Shown: in pieces, positions 26,454 to 38,576 of the stretch
Numbering within the stretch: the first letter of the stretch is position 1
How the letters are laid out: each line of letters starts with the position of its first letter
Translations under genes and position numbers: made by a program
Source: Liolophura sinensis
Taxonomy: Eukaryota; Mollusca; Polyplacophora; Chitonida; Chitonidae
DNA length: 64,000 nt
Assembly (NCBI RefSeq): GCF_032854445.1
Contig: NC_088302.1
Span: 58,012,237-58,076,236 of the forward strand
Reading direction: 5' to 3'
The notes under the pieces: model-generated
Databases searched by the model: none
Seen by the model: only the letters and a program-made list of their open reading frames with translations
Told to the model about the DNA's origin: nothing

Positions 26454-26589
26454 TGCAATCAGTCTCCATCAGACACTTCTGTTCAATAGCAAGTCTGCCT
26501 GGAGCATGGAGAGGCATCCTGTTCATTGTTCTGTTTACATTGTCTCTGTTTGTTGATTCTGAGTATGCTCCTCTATTTGTGCGGGCTTG
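26454..26589 (+). other. Candidate exon with one hydrophobic segment, product unknown
   Basis: This 136-bp segment follows a strong acceptor (GCCCCTCTCCCAG) and ends at a donor (GGGCTTG/GTAAAT). One frame is open throughout: it takes one base from a previous exon and leaves two. It includes the hydrophobic run GILFIVLFTLSLFV, which could be a membrane helix, then DSEYAPLF. The array on its left carries copies of the acceptor and adjoining bases (CCCAGTGCAGTCTCC versus CCCAGTGCAATCAGTC), the relation seen at proven exons. Against it, the minus strand is open over the same interval and I recognise no family. Confidence 0.25.
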
Positions 26590-26903
26590 GTAAATTTGTT
26601 TTGATGTCCATTTTGGAGGGTGAGAGCCTATCCCTAAGTGTACGAGCACACATGTGATGTGTGGGTCACATGTGAGCTGTTGTCCAGTTCTGAATCTGCT
26701 GTTGACATTTGTCAGTCTGACATCACATCCTAAAGCAAAAGGTTGACAGCTGGTCTGGCTTAAACCAGTAACATCAACAAATTTACACCTGACAAATTGT
26801 GATAGCAGTGTCAAGTTCAAGGCAGGAAGTCTGTATGCCTAGATGCTAAACCTGACCCTTTTCCTACCCCTTGTTTTTTGGTGAATTTACTTATTCTAAA
26901 GGA

Positions 26904-27170
26904 GCAGGGGCACCTCTGTGGCTCAGTTGGTTAGAGCACTAACACAGTGAAATGACTCAGGAGCCTCTCACCAATGCGGTGGCTGTGAGTTCAAGCCCAG
27001 CACATGCTGGCTTCCTCTCTGACCATATGTGGGAAGGTCTGCCATCAACCTGCGGATGGTCCTGGCTTTCCCCTGGGCTCTGCCCGGTTTCCTCCCACCA
27101 TAATAATGGCCACCGTCGCATAAGTGAAATATTCTTGAGTACGGCGTAAAACACCAGTCAAATAAATAAA
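26904..27170 (+). mobile_element. Full-length tRNA-derived SINE with 9-bp target duplication
   Basis: The element starts with a tRNA-like head containing an A-box-like TGGCTCAGTTGG and a B-box-like GAGTTCAAGCCC. It continues through a conserved body (GGGAAGGTCTGCC, CCTGCGGATGG, CTGCCCGGTTTCCTCCC) and ends ACGGCGTAAAACACC plus an AAATAAAT-type tail. TCTAAAGGA occurs immediately before (26895-26903) and after (27171-27179), a direct target-site duplication. The family resembles SINEs widespread in molluscs (possibly RUDI/V-SINE or Meta-type); I cannot name it without a search. The frames at 26952-27154 are parts of the SINE. Confidence 0.95.
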
Positions 27171-27179
27171 TCTAAAGGA

Positions 27180-28105
27180 CCATTTCACATAGTGTCATCT
27201 GTCACATAGTGATGGTTGTATATCTGGATTTCCAGCCTATTCCTAGAGTACTGTAAGCCTGTTACATGTGGGTAACCTTAATGGCTGAGCCGTCTAAATG
27301 TTGAGATGCCTTGCTACAGATGTTTCTGTTAGCCCATGGCAGTTCATTTGCATATATCTGTATATGTGCAGAGGTTTGTGTTTTTATAATGTTTATATAT
27401 AAACTGGGATGGGATAAGGTCTGATGCATCTTTGATGTAGGTCATTGTAGAAGAGAAATGTGTGGTGATAGGTGCACTTTTGTCTATTTACTTGTCAAAC
27501 ACTCTTTAATAATTGAAACTTTAAGATTTTTATCTCATTTAAATATTTGATTTTGAAATGGACGTCATATATATCTTGAAGCTAGGCTGCCACGATATGG
27601 CTGAAAAATTGCCAATGTGGCGGGAGCCCATTATCATTTATTCATTTTTAAAGTTAGAGGGTTTTATTTTCCAAAGCATTTTGTCACGTATTATTGTATT
27701 AAAATGGAATAGATTGGAATTTTATGCTATTTTTTAGCCTGCAGCCTCTGAAAGTGTTTGGAAGAAATGAGAAAAAAGTTGTAGGCAGAGAATAGGCCTC
27801 AATCATAAAAGATGTGCAAGTAAATAGGACATGTTTGGTAGCTTGCAGACATGTAATTTATACACCCGAGCCCAATAATGTCTAATAAAGCAGGTGTTCA
27901 TGAGGCAATCTAATGCACAATGACCGTCTTAAGCAGATTAGTCGAGATTTGTCACTTATAATGCTACTCAATAATACATTTCACCTCAGTTACATCTACA
28001 TATACGCTTGCTTATTGTTTGATGTCTAGCCTACAAAACCTGTGTTGTTTACTCGGGCAGGGTTCAGGTACATTGAGCCTTGGATGTATTCAGGGGATGC
28101 ACCCA
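27180..28105. other. Unique AT-rich spacer, no gene called
   Basis: Single-copy DNA. Near 28026 a good acceptor (TGTTTGATGTCTAG) is followed by a short open stretch and a possible donor (TTCAG/GTACAT) about 40 bp later, too little to call an exon. Confidence 0.45.
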
Positions 28106-28385
28106 GACATGACCAAAGTGGAAGTGTATATTATATCAGTGGAAGTGGAAGTGTATATTATGTCAGTGGAAGTGGAAGTGTATAATATGCCAGTGCAAGT
28201 GTACAGTATGCCAGTGCAAGTGTATCATATGACAGTGTTAGTGCATAATATGCCAGTGGAATTGTATAATATGCCAGTGGAATTGTACAGTATGAGAGTG
28301 GAAGTGTATAATATGCCAGTGGAAGGGTATAACATGCCAACAGAAGTGTATAATATGCCAGTGGAAGCATTAGTGTATAATAAGT
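28106..28385. repeat. 21-bp minisatellite, about 13 copies
   Basis: The unit core is GTGGAAGTGTATAATATGCC. It is seven codons and stop-free, which explains the 134-codon frame at 28019-28423. Confidence 0.93.
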
Positions 28386-29706
28386 CTATGGTGTACATGC
28401 AGGTGCTGTCTACAGATGTATGACCAGACTAGGCTATAGTGTACATGTAGGTGCTGTGTACAGATGTATGACCAGGCTAGGCTACAGTGTACATGTAGGT
28501 GCTGTGTACAGATGTATGACCAGGCTAGGCTACAGTGTACATGTAGGTGCTGTGTAGAGATGTACATGTATAAGAAGGCTATGTTATAGTGTGCAAGTAG
28601 GTGCTGTGTACAGATGTATGACCAGACAAGGCTACAGTGTACATGTAGGTGCTGTCTACAAATGTATGACCAGACTAGGCTATAGTGTACATGTAGGTGC
28701 TGTCTACAGATGTATGACCAGGCTAGGCTAAAAATGCATGATCAGACTAGGCTATAGTGTACAGATGTCTACAGATGTATGACCAGACTAGGCTACAGTG
28801 TACATGTAGGTGCTGTCTACAGATGTATGACCAGACTAGGCTATAGTGTACATGTAGGTGCTGTCTACAGATGTATGACCAGGCTAGGCTAAAGTGTACA
28901 TGCAGGTGCTGTCTACAGATATATGACCAGACTAGTCTATAGTGTACGTGAAGGTGCTGTGTACAGATGTATGACCAGGCTAGGCTACAGTGTACATGTA
29001 GGTGCTGTCTACAGATGTATGACCAGGCTAGGCTATAGTGTACATGTACGTGCTGTGTACAGATGTATGACCAGGTTAGGCTACAGTGTACATGTAGGTG
29101 CTGTGTACAGATGTATGACCAGGCTATGCTATGGTGTACATGTACATGCTGTGTACAGATGTATGACCAGGCTATGCTACAGTGTACATGTACATGCTGT
29201 GTACAGATGTATGACCAGGCTATGCTACAGTGTACATGTAGGTGCTCTGTACAGATGTATGACCAGGCTATGCTACAGTGTACATGTACATGCTGTGTAC
29301 AGATGTATGACCAGGCTAGGCTACAGTGTACATGTAGGTGCTGTGTACAGATGTATGACCAGGCTATGCTACAGTGTACATGTACGTGCTGTGTACAGAT
29401 GTATGACCAGGCTATGCTACAGTGTACATGTAGGTGCTGTGTACATATGTATGACCAGACTAGGCTATAGTGTACATGTAGGTGCTGTGTACAGATGTAT
29501 GACCAGACTAGGCTACAGTGTACATGTACGTGCTGTGTACAGATGTATGACCAGGCTATGCTATAGTTTACATGTAGGTGCTGTGTACAGATGTATGACC
29601 AGACTAGGCTACAGTGTACATGTACGTGCTGTGTACAGATGTATGACCAGACTAGGCTACAGTGTACATGTACGTGCTGTGTACAGATGTATGACCAGGC
29701 TATTAC
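28386..29706. repeat. 48-bp minisatellite, about 27 copies
   Basis: The unit core is ACAGATGTATGACCAGGCTA with GTGTACATGTAGGTGCTG. There are variants GGCTAGG/GGCTATG, and a few units in the left part have deletions. The 16-codon unit is stop-free in two + frames (false frames 28923-29723 and 29063-29470). Confidence 0.96.
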
Positions 29707-30109
29707 ATGGTATAGATGATTAAACAGTCAGATGGATACTCATTCAGCAATCGCATAATTATTGCTGAATTTTTTTTCTTCACAGTGAATTACCTTCATT
29801 GTATTTGCAATTTGTATTATGAAAAATGTCAGTATCATGAATATATGTAGATGGTATCTGTTCAACTACACTCTATTTGTTCACATGTGAGAAAAAAGTC
29901 TGTAATGGGCTGACAGGTAGCCTCGTTAAATGCGCATGGTTATATCAGGTTAAACTTTAACACAGTATAGTAACTTGGCTTTCTCACCTATGTGTTTATG
30001 AAAAAATAAGAATTTGTAAAAATCCTAAAGACTGATAATGCAATAAATACATCCAGCAAATTGTAATTCTTACATTGTTGGATGAAGAGGGATTTCGGTG
30101 TACATATAG

Positions 30110-30151
30110 TTAAACGAGATTTTGAACACCTTTTCCCAAGAAGAAGAACAG
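30110..30151 (+). other. Possible 42-bp microexon at the start of an array
   Basis: TACATATAG precedes a 14-codon open stretch (LNEILNTFSQEEEQ) that ends GAACAG/GTATAC, a plausible donor. The array that follows repeats CCAAGAAGAAGAA and GGTATACCTGG, i.e. it looks like copies of the end of this stretch plus its donor. The acceptor lacks a good pyrimidine tract and the segment is very short. The sequence 29707-30109 shows no other gene. Confidence 0.18.
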
Positions 30152-31375
30152 GTATACCTGGATTTGCCAAGAAGACGGATACATTTAGGTATGTCTGGAT
30201 TTGCCAGTAAGAAGAATACATTTAGGTATGTCTGGATTTGCCAAGATGAAGAATACATTTAGGTATGTCTGGATTTGCCATTGAGAAGAATACATTTAAG
30301 TATACCTGTATTATCCAGTAAGAATACATTTAGGTATGTCTGGATTTGCCAGTGAGAAGAATACATTTAGGTATGTCTGGATTTGCCAAGAAGAAGAATA
30401 CATTTAGGTATGTCTGGATTTGCCATTGAGAAGAATACATTTAAGTATACCTGGATTTTCCAGTAAGAATACATTTAGGTATACCTGGATTTGCCAGTAA
30501 GAAGAATACATTTAGGTATGTCTGGATTTGCCAAGAAGAAGAATACATTTAAGTATACCTGTATTATCCAGTAAGAATACATTTAGGTATGTCTGGATTT
30601 GCCAAGAAGAAGAATACATTTAGGTATACCTGGATTTGCCATTGAGAAGAATACATTTAAGTATACCTGGATTTGCCAGTAAGAAGAATACATTTAGGTA
30701 TATCTGGATTTGCCAAGAAGAAGAATACATTTAGGTATGTCTGGATTTGCCAAGAAGAAGAATACATTTAGGTATGTCTGGATTTGCCAAGAAGAAGAAT
30801 ACATTTAGGTATGTCTGGATTTGCCATTGAGAAGAATACATTTAAGTATACCTGTATTGTCCAGTAAGAATACATTTAGGTATGTCTGGATTTGCCAAGA
30901 AGAAGAATACATTTAGGTATACCTGGATTTGCCAGTAAGAAGAATACATTTAGGTATGTCTGGGTTTGCCAGTGAGAAGAATACATTTAGGTATGTCTGG
31001 ATTTGCCATTGAGAAGAATACATTTAGGTATGTCTGGATTTGCCAAGAAGAAGAATACATTTAGGTATGTCTGGATTTGCCAAGAAGAAGAATACATTTA
31101 GGTATGTCTGGATTTGCCATTGAGAAGAATACATTTAAGTATACCTGGATTTTCCAGTAAGAATACATTTAGGTATGTCTGGATTTACCAGTAAGAAGAA
31201 TACATTTAGGTATACCTGGATTTGCCGTTGAGAAGAATACATTTAGGTATGTCTGGATTTGCCAAGAGGAAGAATACATTTAGGTATACCTGGATTTGCC
31301 AAGAGGAAGAATACATTTAGATATGTCTGGATTTGCCAGTAAGAAGAATACATTTAGGTATACCTGGATTTGCCA
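30152..31375. repeat. 37-bp minisatellite, about 33 copies
   Basis: The unit core is GAATACATTTAGGTATGTCT followed by GGATTTGCCAAGAAGAA; variants have CCATTGAGAA or CCAGTAAGAA, and some copies are shortened. Most units carry TTTAG/GTATGT, a donor-like site. Confidence 0.96.
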
Positions 31376-33570
31376 TTGTTTGATCTCTATATGTTGTCTT
31401 AAATTGTTAGTATATATAGGTATATTTACATGCTGCCATTCTGCTGCTCATTTGTGTTTCATGCAATTTGGGCCATTTTGTGAGTGATGTCAAATACATG
31501 TAACAGATTTCCAGCAATCCCAGAAAGCAATTGCATTTAATGTATACCAAACATGCCTGCAGCCCAAGGGGATATAACATGGACTGCAATAATTGAAAAC
31601 ATCTACATGTAAGCTGACCCTTGTAATGTTTATTGGTTTATTAGTGGAGCAGATATAGCTCTATGTTGTGTTCTTGCTATATACATGAACTAGTCCTTGG
31701 GTAGGATCAGGGAGATGTGGTAAGCTGCATCTGACAGGGTATACTATGGTGCCCTAGCTGGCATGACCTTAGGGTCAAGATTAACCATGAGGTTAATAAT
31801 TAAGAACAGCGGCTCTTTAATGATATCTCTTGTCATCTGTCTGATTGGGATCAGGCAATTAACCATATCAGCATTGCACTTCTTATGTCGGGTTGTATTG
31901 TTTGTAGAAGTATTATGATGTTGTGAAGCTCTCTTGACATGCATGACAGGTACCTTACATATACCTAACTGTAAGCCTTGTGTTTCATCAGTGGAACGAA
32001 ATGCTCCTCAGTTTAGCACTAAGATGCGATATCCATACACTGTACATGTTATTGTTCTACATATACTGCACACCATGACATTGTTCTCTACGCTCACTTT
32101 CAATTTGCTGTAGAAAATGTTTCGTTCATGTCAATTCAGCTCAATTGATTGTCTTGTAGGTATGCATGTTTGTGTATAGCGTGTCAGTTGTTGGCTGGCT
32201 GGCAGACTGCAGGCTTCTAATGCACTAGCCAAGTGAGCAAAGGAAAAAAATGGGGTTGGAAACATTGCTGTGAAATGTTTGTTGATGTTTGTGGTGTCCT
32301 GTGTCTGAGGGTCTAGGGCCTGGCGGATGAAGGAGTGACAACATAAAACACACTGTTTCCACCATCATATCATCTGGCTGGTTTCTTTGCCTTGCTGAGT
32401 CAGGCAGTCAGAGTACTGCTCTGAGTGTTATGGTATATGTACAGCCCTGTGGTAAAGATGTTGATCATGAGTGAGTTGGGGGGGGGGGGGCAGTACTTGG
32501 AGGAGGAAGATGATGGGGGCTGGGCAAAGCATCCCACTAACCCTCCACACCTCCACTCCAACATCTGGCAGCACTCCCCCCCCCCCCCACATTTACTGAA
32601 TGTGGAGTCTTCAGTTCCTCACAGGTATTAAAGTATGTGTAACAGGAATGGACCTACATGTAGCCTAGGTAGATGATTGTATACAGGAGAAATTGACCAC
32701 AGGGTGATGAGGGAACCAATCAAAGTTAAAGATGAACTTGAGGTTCATGAAGAGGGGATATGTACTTTTTTTTGCCAGTTTGGATTTTACAAGCTGAAAG
32801 GGCTATCAGGCTGTATACTTACTGACATTGATGGTGTACCAGTATGTGGGTATTTTCCAGGCTGGCAAACGTGCACATCTTCTGTAGGATTACTGTCTGA
32901 ACAAATCAGGACAGTTAGATATATAGGGGTATGCCCAGCCTAGAGCTCTGTGTAAAGTAAGGCCTGTAAATAGAACTGTGCTGTAATGTGTGACAGTGAC
33001 AGAGACTCTAGAGGAACAGCTGAACAGCATATAGGCTGTAGCAGAGCCATTTCTTTGAGACTGAAGGGACCAAGACAGATTGAATTCTATCACTGGGGCG
33101 TACCCCAACAGGGGAGGGCATCAGAACACTAGGAGGTTGGATGTTACCCAAGCTCTGGGCAAAATACCTGCACACTCCAGCAAACCCAAAACATGTACAG
33201 GGCTTCTCCATTTGACAGCTGCATTCTGTGTTGCACAAAGTTTACACAATGCTAGTTGTACAGTACTAATTGTGGAAGTGTGGATTATTGTATACCGGAA
33301 GCTGATTGCCCTGTTTGTGTTGATCTGTTGCTGTGCCTTCACTTTTTGAAGGTGTGGATTATGTGTACTTGATTGTGTTTATGTCCCATACAGTGACAGT
33401 GTGGCTGTGCAGTTGCATGATGAGGGCTGCATGCATGGCCGGAGAGTTCCTGTAAGCTTAGGAGCACAGCAGATTGCTGGCCATATCCCTTGTGTATCTG
33501 GCATGTGTCTGGTTCTCAGGGAAAGGAAGTGTTATATCTGAGGGTTTACCCTCATCAGCATCTACTGACT
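31376..33570. other. Unique 2.2 kb, unassigned open frames
   Basis: The largest repeat-free block before the transporter exons. A + frame at 32677-32943 (88 codons) begins near a CAG acceptor (GATTGTATACAG) and contains IKVKDELEVHEEG and LTDIDGVPVCGYF. Frames at 33080-33349 (+) and 33008-33238 (-) overlap each other. None shows a recognised domain, and chance frames of this length are expected. Runs of 13 G (32478-32490) and 13 C (32576-32588) lie about 85 bp apart. Confidence 0.3.
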
Positions 33571-34093
33571 TCAGACTCATTGATCAGCTGTTTGGGTACA
33601 GTGCTGTGCTGTTTTTAGCGTGGATGTGATACAACCCGTGTAGCTCTGTAGTTTTGCCCATTCAGACTCATTGATCAGCTGTTTGGGTACAGTGCTGTGC
33701 TGTTTTCAGCGAGGATGTGATACAACCCGTGTAGCTCTGTACTTTTGCCCATTCAGACTCATTGATCAGCTGTTTGAGTACAGTGCTGTGCTGTTTTCGG
33801 CATGGATGTGATACAACCGGTGTAGCTCTGTACTTTTGCCCATTCAGACTCATTGATCAGCTGTTTGAGTACAGTGCTGTGCTGTTTTTAGCGTGGATGT
33901 GATACAACCCATGTAGCTCTGTACTTTTGCCCATTCAGACTCATTGATCAGCTGTTTGAGTACAGTGCTGTGCTGTTTTAAGCGTGGATGTGATACAACC
34001 CGTGTAGCTCTGTCCTTTTGCCCATTCAGACTCATTGATCAGCTGTTTGAGTACAGTGCTGTGCTGTTTTTAGCGTGGATGTGATACAGCTGG
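33571..34093. repeat. 91-bp minisatellite, about 5.8 copies
   Basis: The unit core is TCAGACTCATTGATCAGCTG, with GGATGTGATACAACCC later in the unit. Copies start at 33571 and 33662 and continue at 91-bp steps. The following 34094-34444 holds only a short CTCTCTGCTTCTCACTGACT triplication. Confidence 0.95.
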
Positions 34094-34444
34094 TGTAACT
34101 GATCTGCATCAACATAACTAAACACTGTCTAAGGTGTGAGGATTAGAGCTGAGATTATGTCATAATGAACCTATGCCCCCACAACACACCACAGTTGATA
34201 GGGTCTCACTGAGGGATTGTGTTTAGTAGTGAAGGGGTTGGGGTGAGGAGATCATATGACAACATCACCCTTACCCTGCTGGTCTCTCATGTTGACCTCC
34301 TGACCAACATGTCATGTGATTACAACTTCTGTACTCTGAAACGGTAAATGTCTCTCTGCTTCTCACTGACTGGTAAATGTCTCTCTGCTTCTCACTGACT
34401 GGTAAATGTCTCTCTTCTTCTCATTGACTGGGATTTAACCTATT

Positions 34445-35112
34445 GCATGTACTGGTCTGTGTACCGGTACATGTGTATGTATATGGTCTGTGTACCAGTG
34501 TGTGTATACTGTATATATGGTCTGTGTACCAGTACATGTGTAAATGTATGGTCTGTGTACCGGCACATGTGTATATGTATGGTCTGTGTACTGGTACATG
34601 TGTATATGTATGGTCTGTGTACCTGTACATGTGTATATGTATGGTCTGTGTACTGGTACATGTGTATATGTATGGTCTGTATACTGGTACATGTGTATAT
34701 GTATGGTCTGTATACTGGTACATGTGTATATGTATGGTCTGTATACTGGTACATGTGTATATGTATGGTCTGTGTACTGGTACATGTGTATATGTATGGT
34801 CTGTATACCTGTACATGTGTATATGTATGGTCGTATGGTCTGTGTGCCGGTACGTGTGTATATGTATGGTCTGTGTACTGGTACATGTGTATATGTATGG
34901 TCTGTATACCTGTACATGTGTATATGTATGGTCGTATGGTCTGTGTGCCGGTACGTGTGTATATGTATGGTCTTTCTATCAGTACGTTTATATGTATGGT
35001 CTGTGTACTGGTACGTGTGAATATAGATGGTTGTATGGTCTATGTGCTGGTAGGTGTGTATATGTATGGTCTGTGTACAGGTACATGTGTATATATATAT
35101 GGTCTGTGTACC
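34445..35112. repeat. 31-bp minisatellite, about 21 copies
   Basis: The unit core is GGTCTGTGTACTGGTACATG with TGTATATGTAT. Because 31 is not a multiple of three and the unit lacks stops, all three frames are open on both strands, giving several false frames of 130-236 codons. Confidence 0.96.
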
Positions 35113-35775
35113 ATACAACATGCTTGAGGTTGACACGCTGCACACTCTGATACATAGACCACAAACTGTTCACAACAACGTGCTGGAGCTTGACACTCTG
35201 CACAGTCTGATACAGAGACCACAAACTGTTCACAGCAACATGCTTGAGCTTGACACTCTGTACAGTCTGATACATAGACCACAAACTGTTCACAACAACA
35301 TGCTTGAGCTTGACACTCTGTACAGTCTGATACACAGACCACAAACTGTTCACAACAACATGCTTGAGGTTGACACGCTGCACAGTCTGATACAGAGACC
35401 ACAAACTGTTCACAACAACATGCTTGAGCTTGACACTCTGTACAGTCTGATACACAGACCACAAACTGTTCACAACAACATGCTTGAGGTTGACACGCTG
35501 CACAGTCTGATACAGAGACCACAAACTGTTCACAACAACATGCTTGAGCTTGACACTCTGCACAGTCTGATACATAGACCACAAACTGTTCACAACAACA
35601 TGCTTGAGCTTGACACTCTGTACAGTCTGATACAGAGACCACAAACTGTTCACAACAACATGCTTGAGCTTGACACCCTGCACAGTCTGATACAGAGACC
35701 ACAAACTGTTCACAACAACATGCTTGAGCTTGACACGCTGCACAGCCTGATACATAGCCTACAAACTGTACACAG
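35113..35775. repeat. 60-bp minisatellite, 11 copies
   Basis: A very regular array with core ACAAACTGTTCACAACAACA followed by TGCTTGAG. Variation is confined to a few sites (CTTGACACTCTG/GTTGACACGCTG, TACATAG/TACAGAG/TACACAG), often recurring every second unit. It joins the 31-bp array without a spacer. Open frames of about 250 codons on both strands are artefacts of the 20-codon unit. Confidence 0.97.
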
Positions 35776-36830
35776 CATAACAATATATGTTACTGGCTCA
35801 TTTTGTTCTGTATTTACTACTATATACATGTGCTTGTGAGGTAGATGGTTTGTAATGTCAAGTTGTGCCCAGCTGCCTCTCCAAGTTAGCCCAGTGAAAG
35901 TCTCAAATTACTTACCAGTAGCTACACATTCCATTTTGTTGATTGCCAGCTGACTAATCTCAAATTAAATGTATAGTAGAGAAGCCCACATTTTCTGGTA
36001 TGATTCAAATATGGGACAGGTGAGATAGTCCACAACAAACAACACACAAATGGCAAATTTCCTATATTTTGAAATCACCTATATTTTGAAGCAATGTTTC
36101 ACCAAAGAGTCACTGTGCTACATGTGAATCAATTGTAGTTCAGAAAAATAGTAGGCCTACGTGTGTACTTGTATATACTTTCATGTGATTTTTTAACAAC
36201 TTTGCACATGGTGATTGTTGTGGTATACTGTCCGTTGACCATGCTGCCTACCTTACACCTTACCTAAAGCAAAGTCTTTAATTTACCCACTGATGAAGGT
36301 TATATATATATATATATATGTACATATGCACTGTAGTTTGAATATCCAACTAACCTTACTCCGTACAGTGATACAGCTGCATGCACACCTGTTCTCAATG
36401 CATTATCTTTTGTGAGTTTGTCATTTCACCATGGAGTCCTGTACATATAGGCTACCAGTTAAGTGTCTGTGTATTTACATACAGATTGTAGAGTGTAGGG
36501 TTTTACAAGGTGCTAGTTTTGAGTGACGTGTCAGCTTCACTCCTACCCTTCCCCATCCCTCGTCTAATACGGACCTTTAACCTTTTAACATTGACATCTT
36601 CATTTCACAAGACCTCATCCCCGACTCGGGGCTAGACTCTGACACACTATGAATTTTGTCAGTTAGATAATAGCTGTATGTATGATTGTGGCATACAAGA
36701 GCCTCAAGGAGTCACTGTTAATGCATCATGGTGGATTGTGTCCTTGGATTGTCATCAACTGAAGGCTTTTAATGACCATCATTATGATTGTAGTAAGGAG
36801 TACATTGTTAGAGTTGTGATAACAGTTGCC
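35776..36830. other. Unique spacer with a short (TA)n run
   Basis: A+T-rich single-copy DNA, with a TA dinucleotide run at about 36300-36319. No gene is visible. A 10-codon start at 35962 ending TTCTG/GTATGA was considered as exon 1 of the transporter and rejected. Confidence 0.5.
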
Positions 36831-37378
36831 CGTGTTTTAGTATAAACAGTTATCAGTGTTTTGTTAACAGCCATCAGTGTTTTACTGATTTATCAGTGTT
36901 CTAGTAACAATTATCAATGTCTTGGTAACAACTATCACTGACTTAGTAACATCTGCCTGTGTTTAGTAGCAGTAATCAGTGTTCTAGTAACAGTTATCAA
37001 AGTTTTCATAACAGTTATCAGTGTTTCAGTAACAGTAATCAGTCTTCTAGTAACAGTTTTCAAAGTTTTTGTAACAGTTATAAGTGTTTCAGTAACAGTC
37101 ATCAGTGTTTTAGTAACAGTTATCAGTGTTTCAGTAACAGTCATCAGTGTTTTAGTAACAGTTATCAGTGTTTCAGTAACAGTTATCAGTGTTTTAGTAT
37201 AGCAGCTATCAGTGCTTCTTTGTCAGCTGTCAATGTTTTAGTAACAGTTATCAGTGTTTTTGTAACAGTTATCCATGTTTTAGTATAACATCTATCAGTG
37301 TTTTATGATACCAAGATTTTATTAACAGTTACATGTATCATTGTTGTAGTAACAGTTATCAGTGTTTTTGTAACTGTT
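36831..37378. repeat. 21-bp minisatellite, about 25 degenerate copies
   Basis: The unit core is TTATCAGTGTTTCAGTAACA. The left part is strongly diverged and the centre (37075-37200) more regular. Confidence 0.92.
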
Positions 37379-38555
37379 AACCCCAGGGCGCCACTAATGA
37401 ACTGGTTTTGAGCCTGAGATCCCATAGTTCAGGACCAGTGGACAAGACCTGGGTATCAGTTTTGCGACCTCATGGTCCAGGGCCTCTGGCAGAGTTGGGT
37501 GTGAGCCTTGACCTCATAGTCCAGCTCCACTAACAAGAGCTGGGTTGGAGCCTGTGACCTCATAGTCCAGGGCTTCTGGCAGAGCTGGGTGTGAGCCTCT
37601 GACCTCATAGGTCCAGCTCCGCTAACAAGAGCTGGGTTGGAGCCTGTGACCTCATGGTCCAGGGCCCCTTGGCAGAGCTGGGTGTGAGCCTCTGACCTAA
37701 TCGTTCAGAGGCCTGTGGCAAGAGCTGGGCCTGAGCCTCTGACCTCATAGGTCCAGGGTCCCTGACAAGAGCTGGGTTTGAGTCTGTGACCTCTTGGTCC
37801 AGGGACCCTGACAAGAGCTGGGTTTGAGTCTGTGACCTCTTGGTCCAGGGACCCTGACAAGAGCCAGGTTTGAGTCTGTGACCTCTTGGTCCAGGGTCCC
37901 CTGACAAGCACTGGGTTTGAATCTTTGACCTCTTGGTCCAGGGCCCCTGACAAGAGCTGAGTTTGAGTCTGTGGCCTCTTGGTCCAGGTGACCCTGATAA
38001 GAGCTGGGTTTGAGTCTGTGACCTCTTGGTCCAGGGTCCCTGACAAGAGCCGGGTTTGAGTCTGTGACCTCTTGGTCCAGGGACCCTGACAAGAGCCGGG
38101 TTTGAGCCTGTGACCTCTTGGTCCAGGGACCCTGACAAGAGCCAGGTTTGAGCCTGTGACCTCTTGGTCCAGGGACCCTGACAAGAGCCGGGTTTGAGCC
38201 TGTGACCTCTTAGACTCAAACCCGGCTCTTGTCAGGGGTCCTGGACCAAGAGGTCACAGACTCAAACCCGGCTCTTGTCAGGGGTCCTGGACCGTGACCT
38301 CTTGGTCCAGGACCCCTGACAAGAGCCGGGTTTGAGTCTGTGACCTCTTGGTCCAGGGACCCTGACAAGAGCCGGGTTTGAGTCTGTGACCTCTTGGTCC
38401 AGGGTCCCTGAAAAGAGCTGAGTTTTAGTCTGTGACCTCTTGGTCCAGGGACCCTGAAAAGAGCTGAGTTTGAGTCTGGGACCTCTTGGTTCAGGGACCC
38501 TGACAAGAGCTGGGTTTGAGCCTGTGATGTCATAGTCCAGAGCCTCTGGATAAAA
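37379..38555. repeat. 46-bp minisatellite, about 25 copies, containing an inversion
   Basis: The unit core is GACCCTGACAAGAGCCGGGT, with GACCTCTTGGTCCAGG. Left copies (37379-37740) are diverged; those from about 37750 are homogeneous. Bases 38212-38293 are nearly two units in the opposite orientation, creating an inverted repeat. Open minus-strand frames of 105-204 codons follow the unit and are not genes. Confidence 0.95.
38212..38385. repeat. 82-bp inverted repeat with a 10-base spacer
   Basis: The arm 38212-38293 is the reverse complement of 38304-38385 with about two mismatches; the spacer is GTGACCTCTT. It arose by inversion of nearly two array units and could extrude a long hairpin or cruciform. 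Confidence 0.9.
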
Positions 38556-38576
38556 CTCTGTGGTTATCTGGATCGA

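Noticed and set aside
26904-26990. A tRNA gene suggested by TGGCTCAGTTGG and GAGTTCAAGCCC.
   Set aside because: This is the tRNA-like head of the SINE. The spacing and the remaining sequence do not fold as a normal tRNA, and it is followed by the SINE body and target duplication.
26952-27154. 65-codon frames in similar positions at 26952, 49351 and 63226 that resemble a small conserved protein family.
   Set aside because: They are the same stretch of a SINE in different copies, not a gene.
34435-35839. Open frames of 130-260 codons in many frames, some Cys-rich and superficially like small secreted proteins.
   Set aside because: They track the 31-bp and 60-bp units, run on both strands and cross from one array to the next.
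35962-35991. A 10-codon start (MYSREAHIFW) ending TTCTG/GTATGA with the right phase to be exon 1 of the transporter.
   Set aside because: Phase and final Trp fit, but the N-P-L...A motif expected in ABCC4 N termini is absent, an in-frame stop lies directly upstream and the stretch is too short to be convincing.
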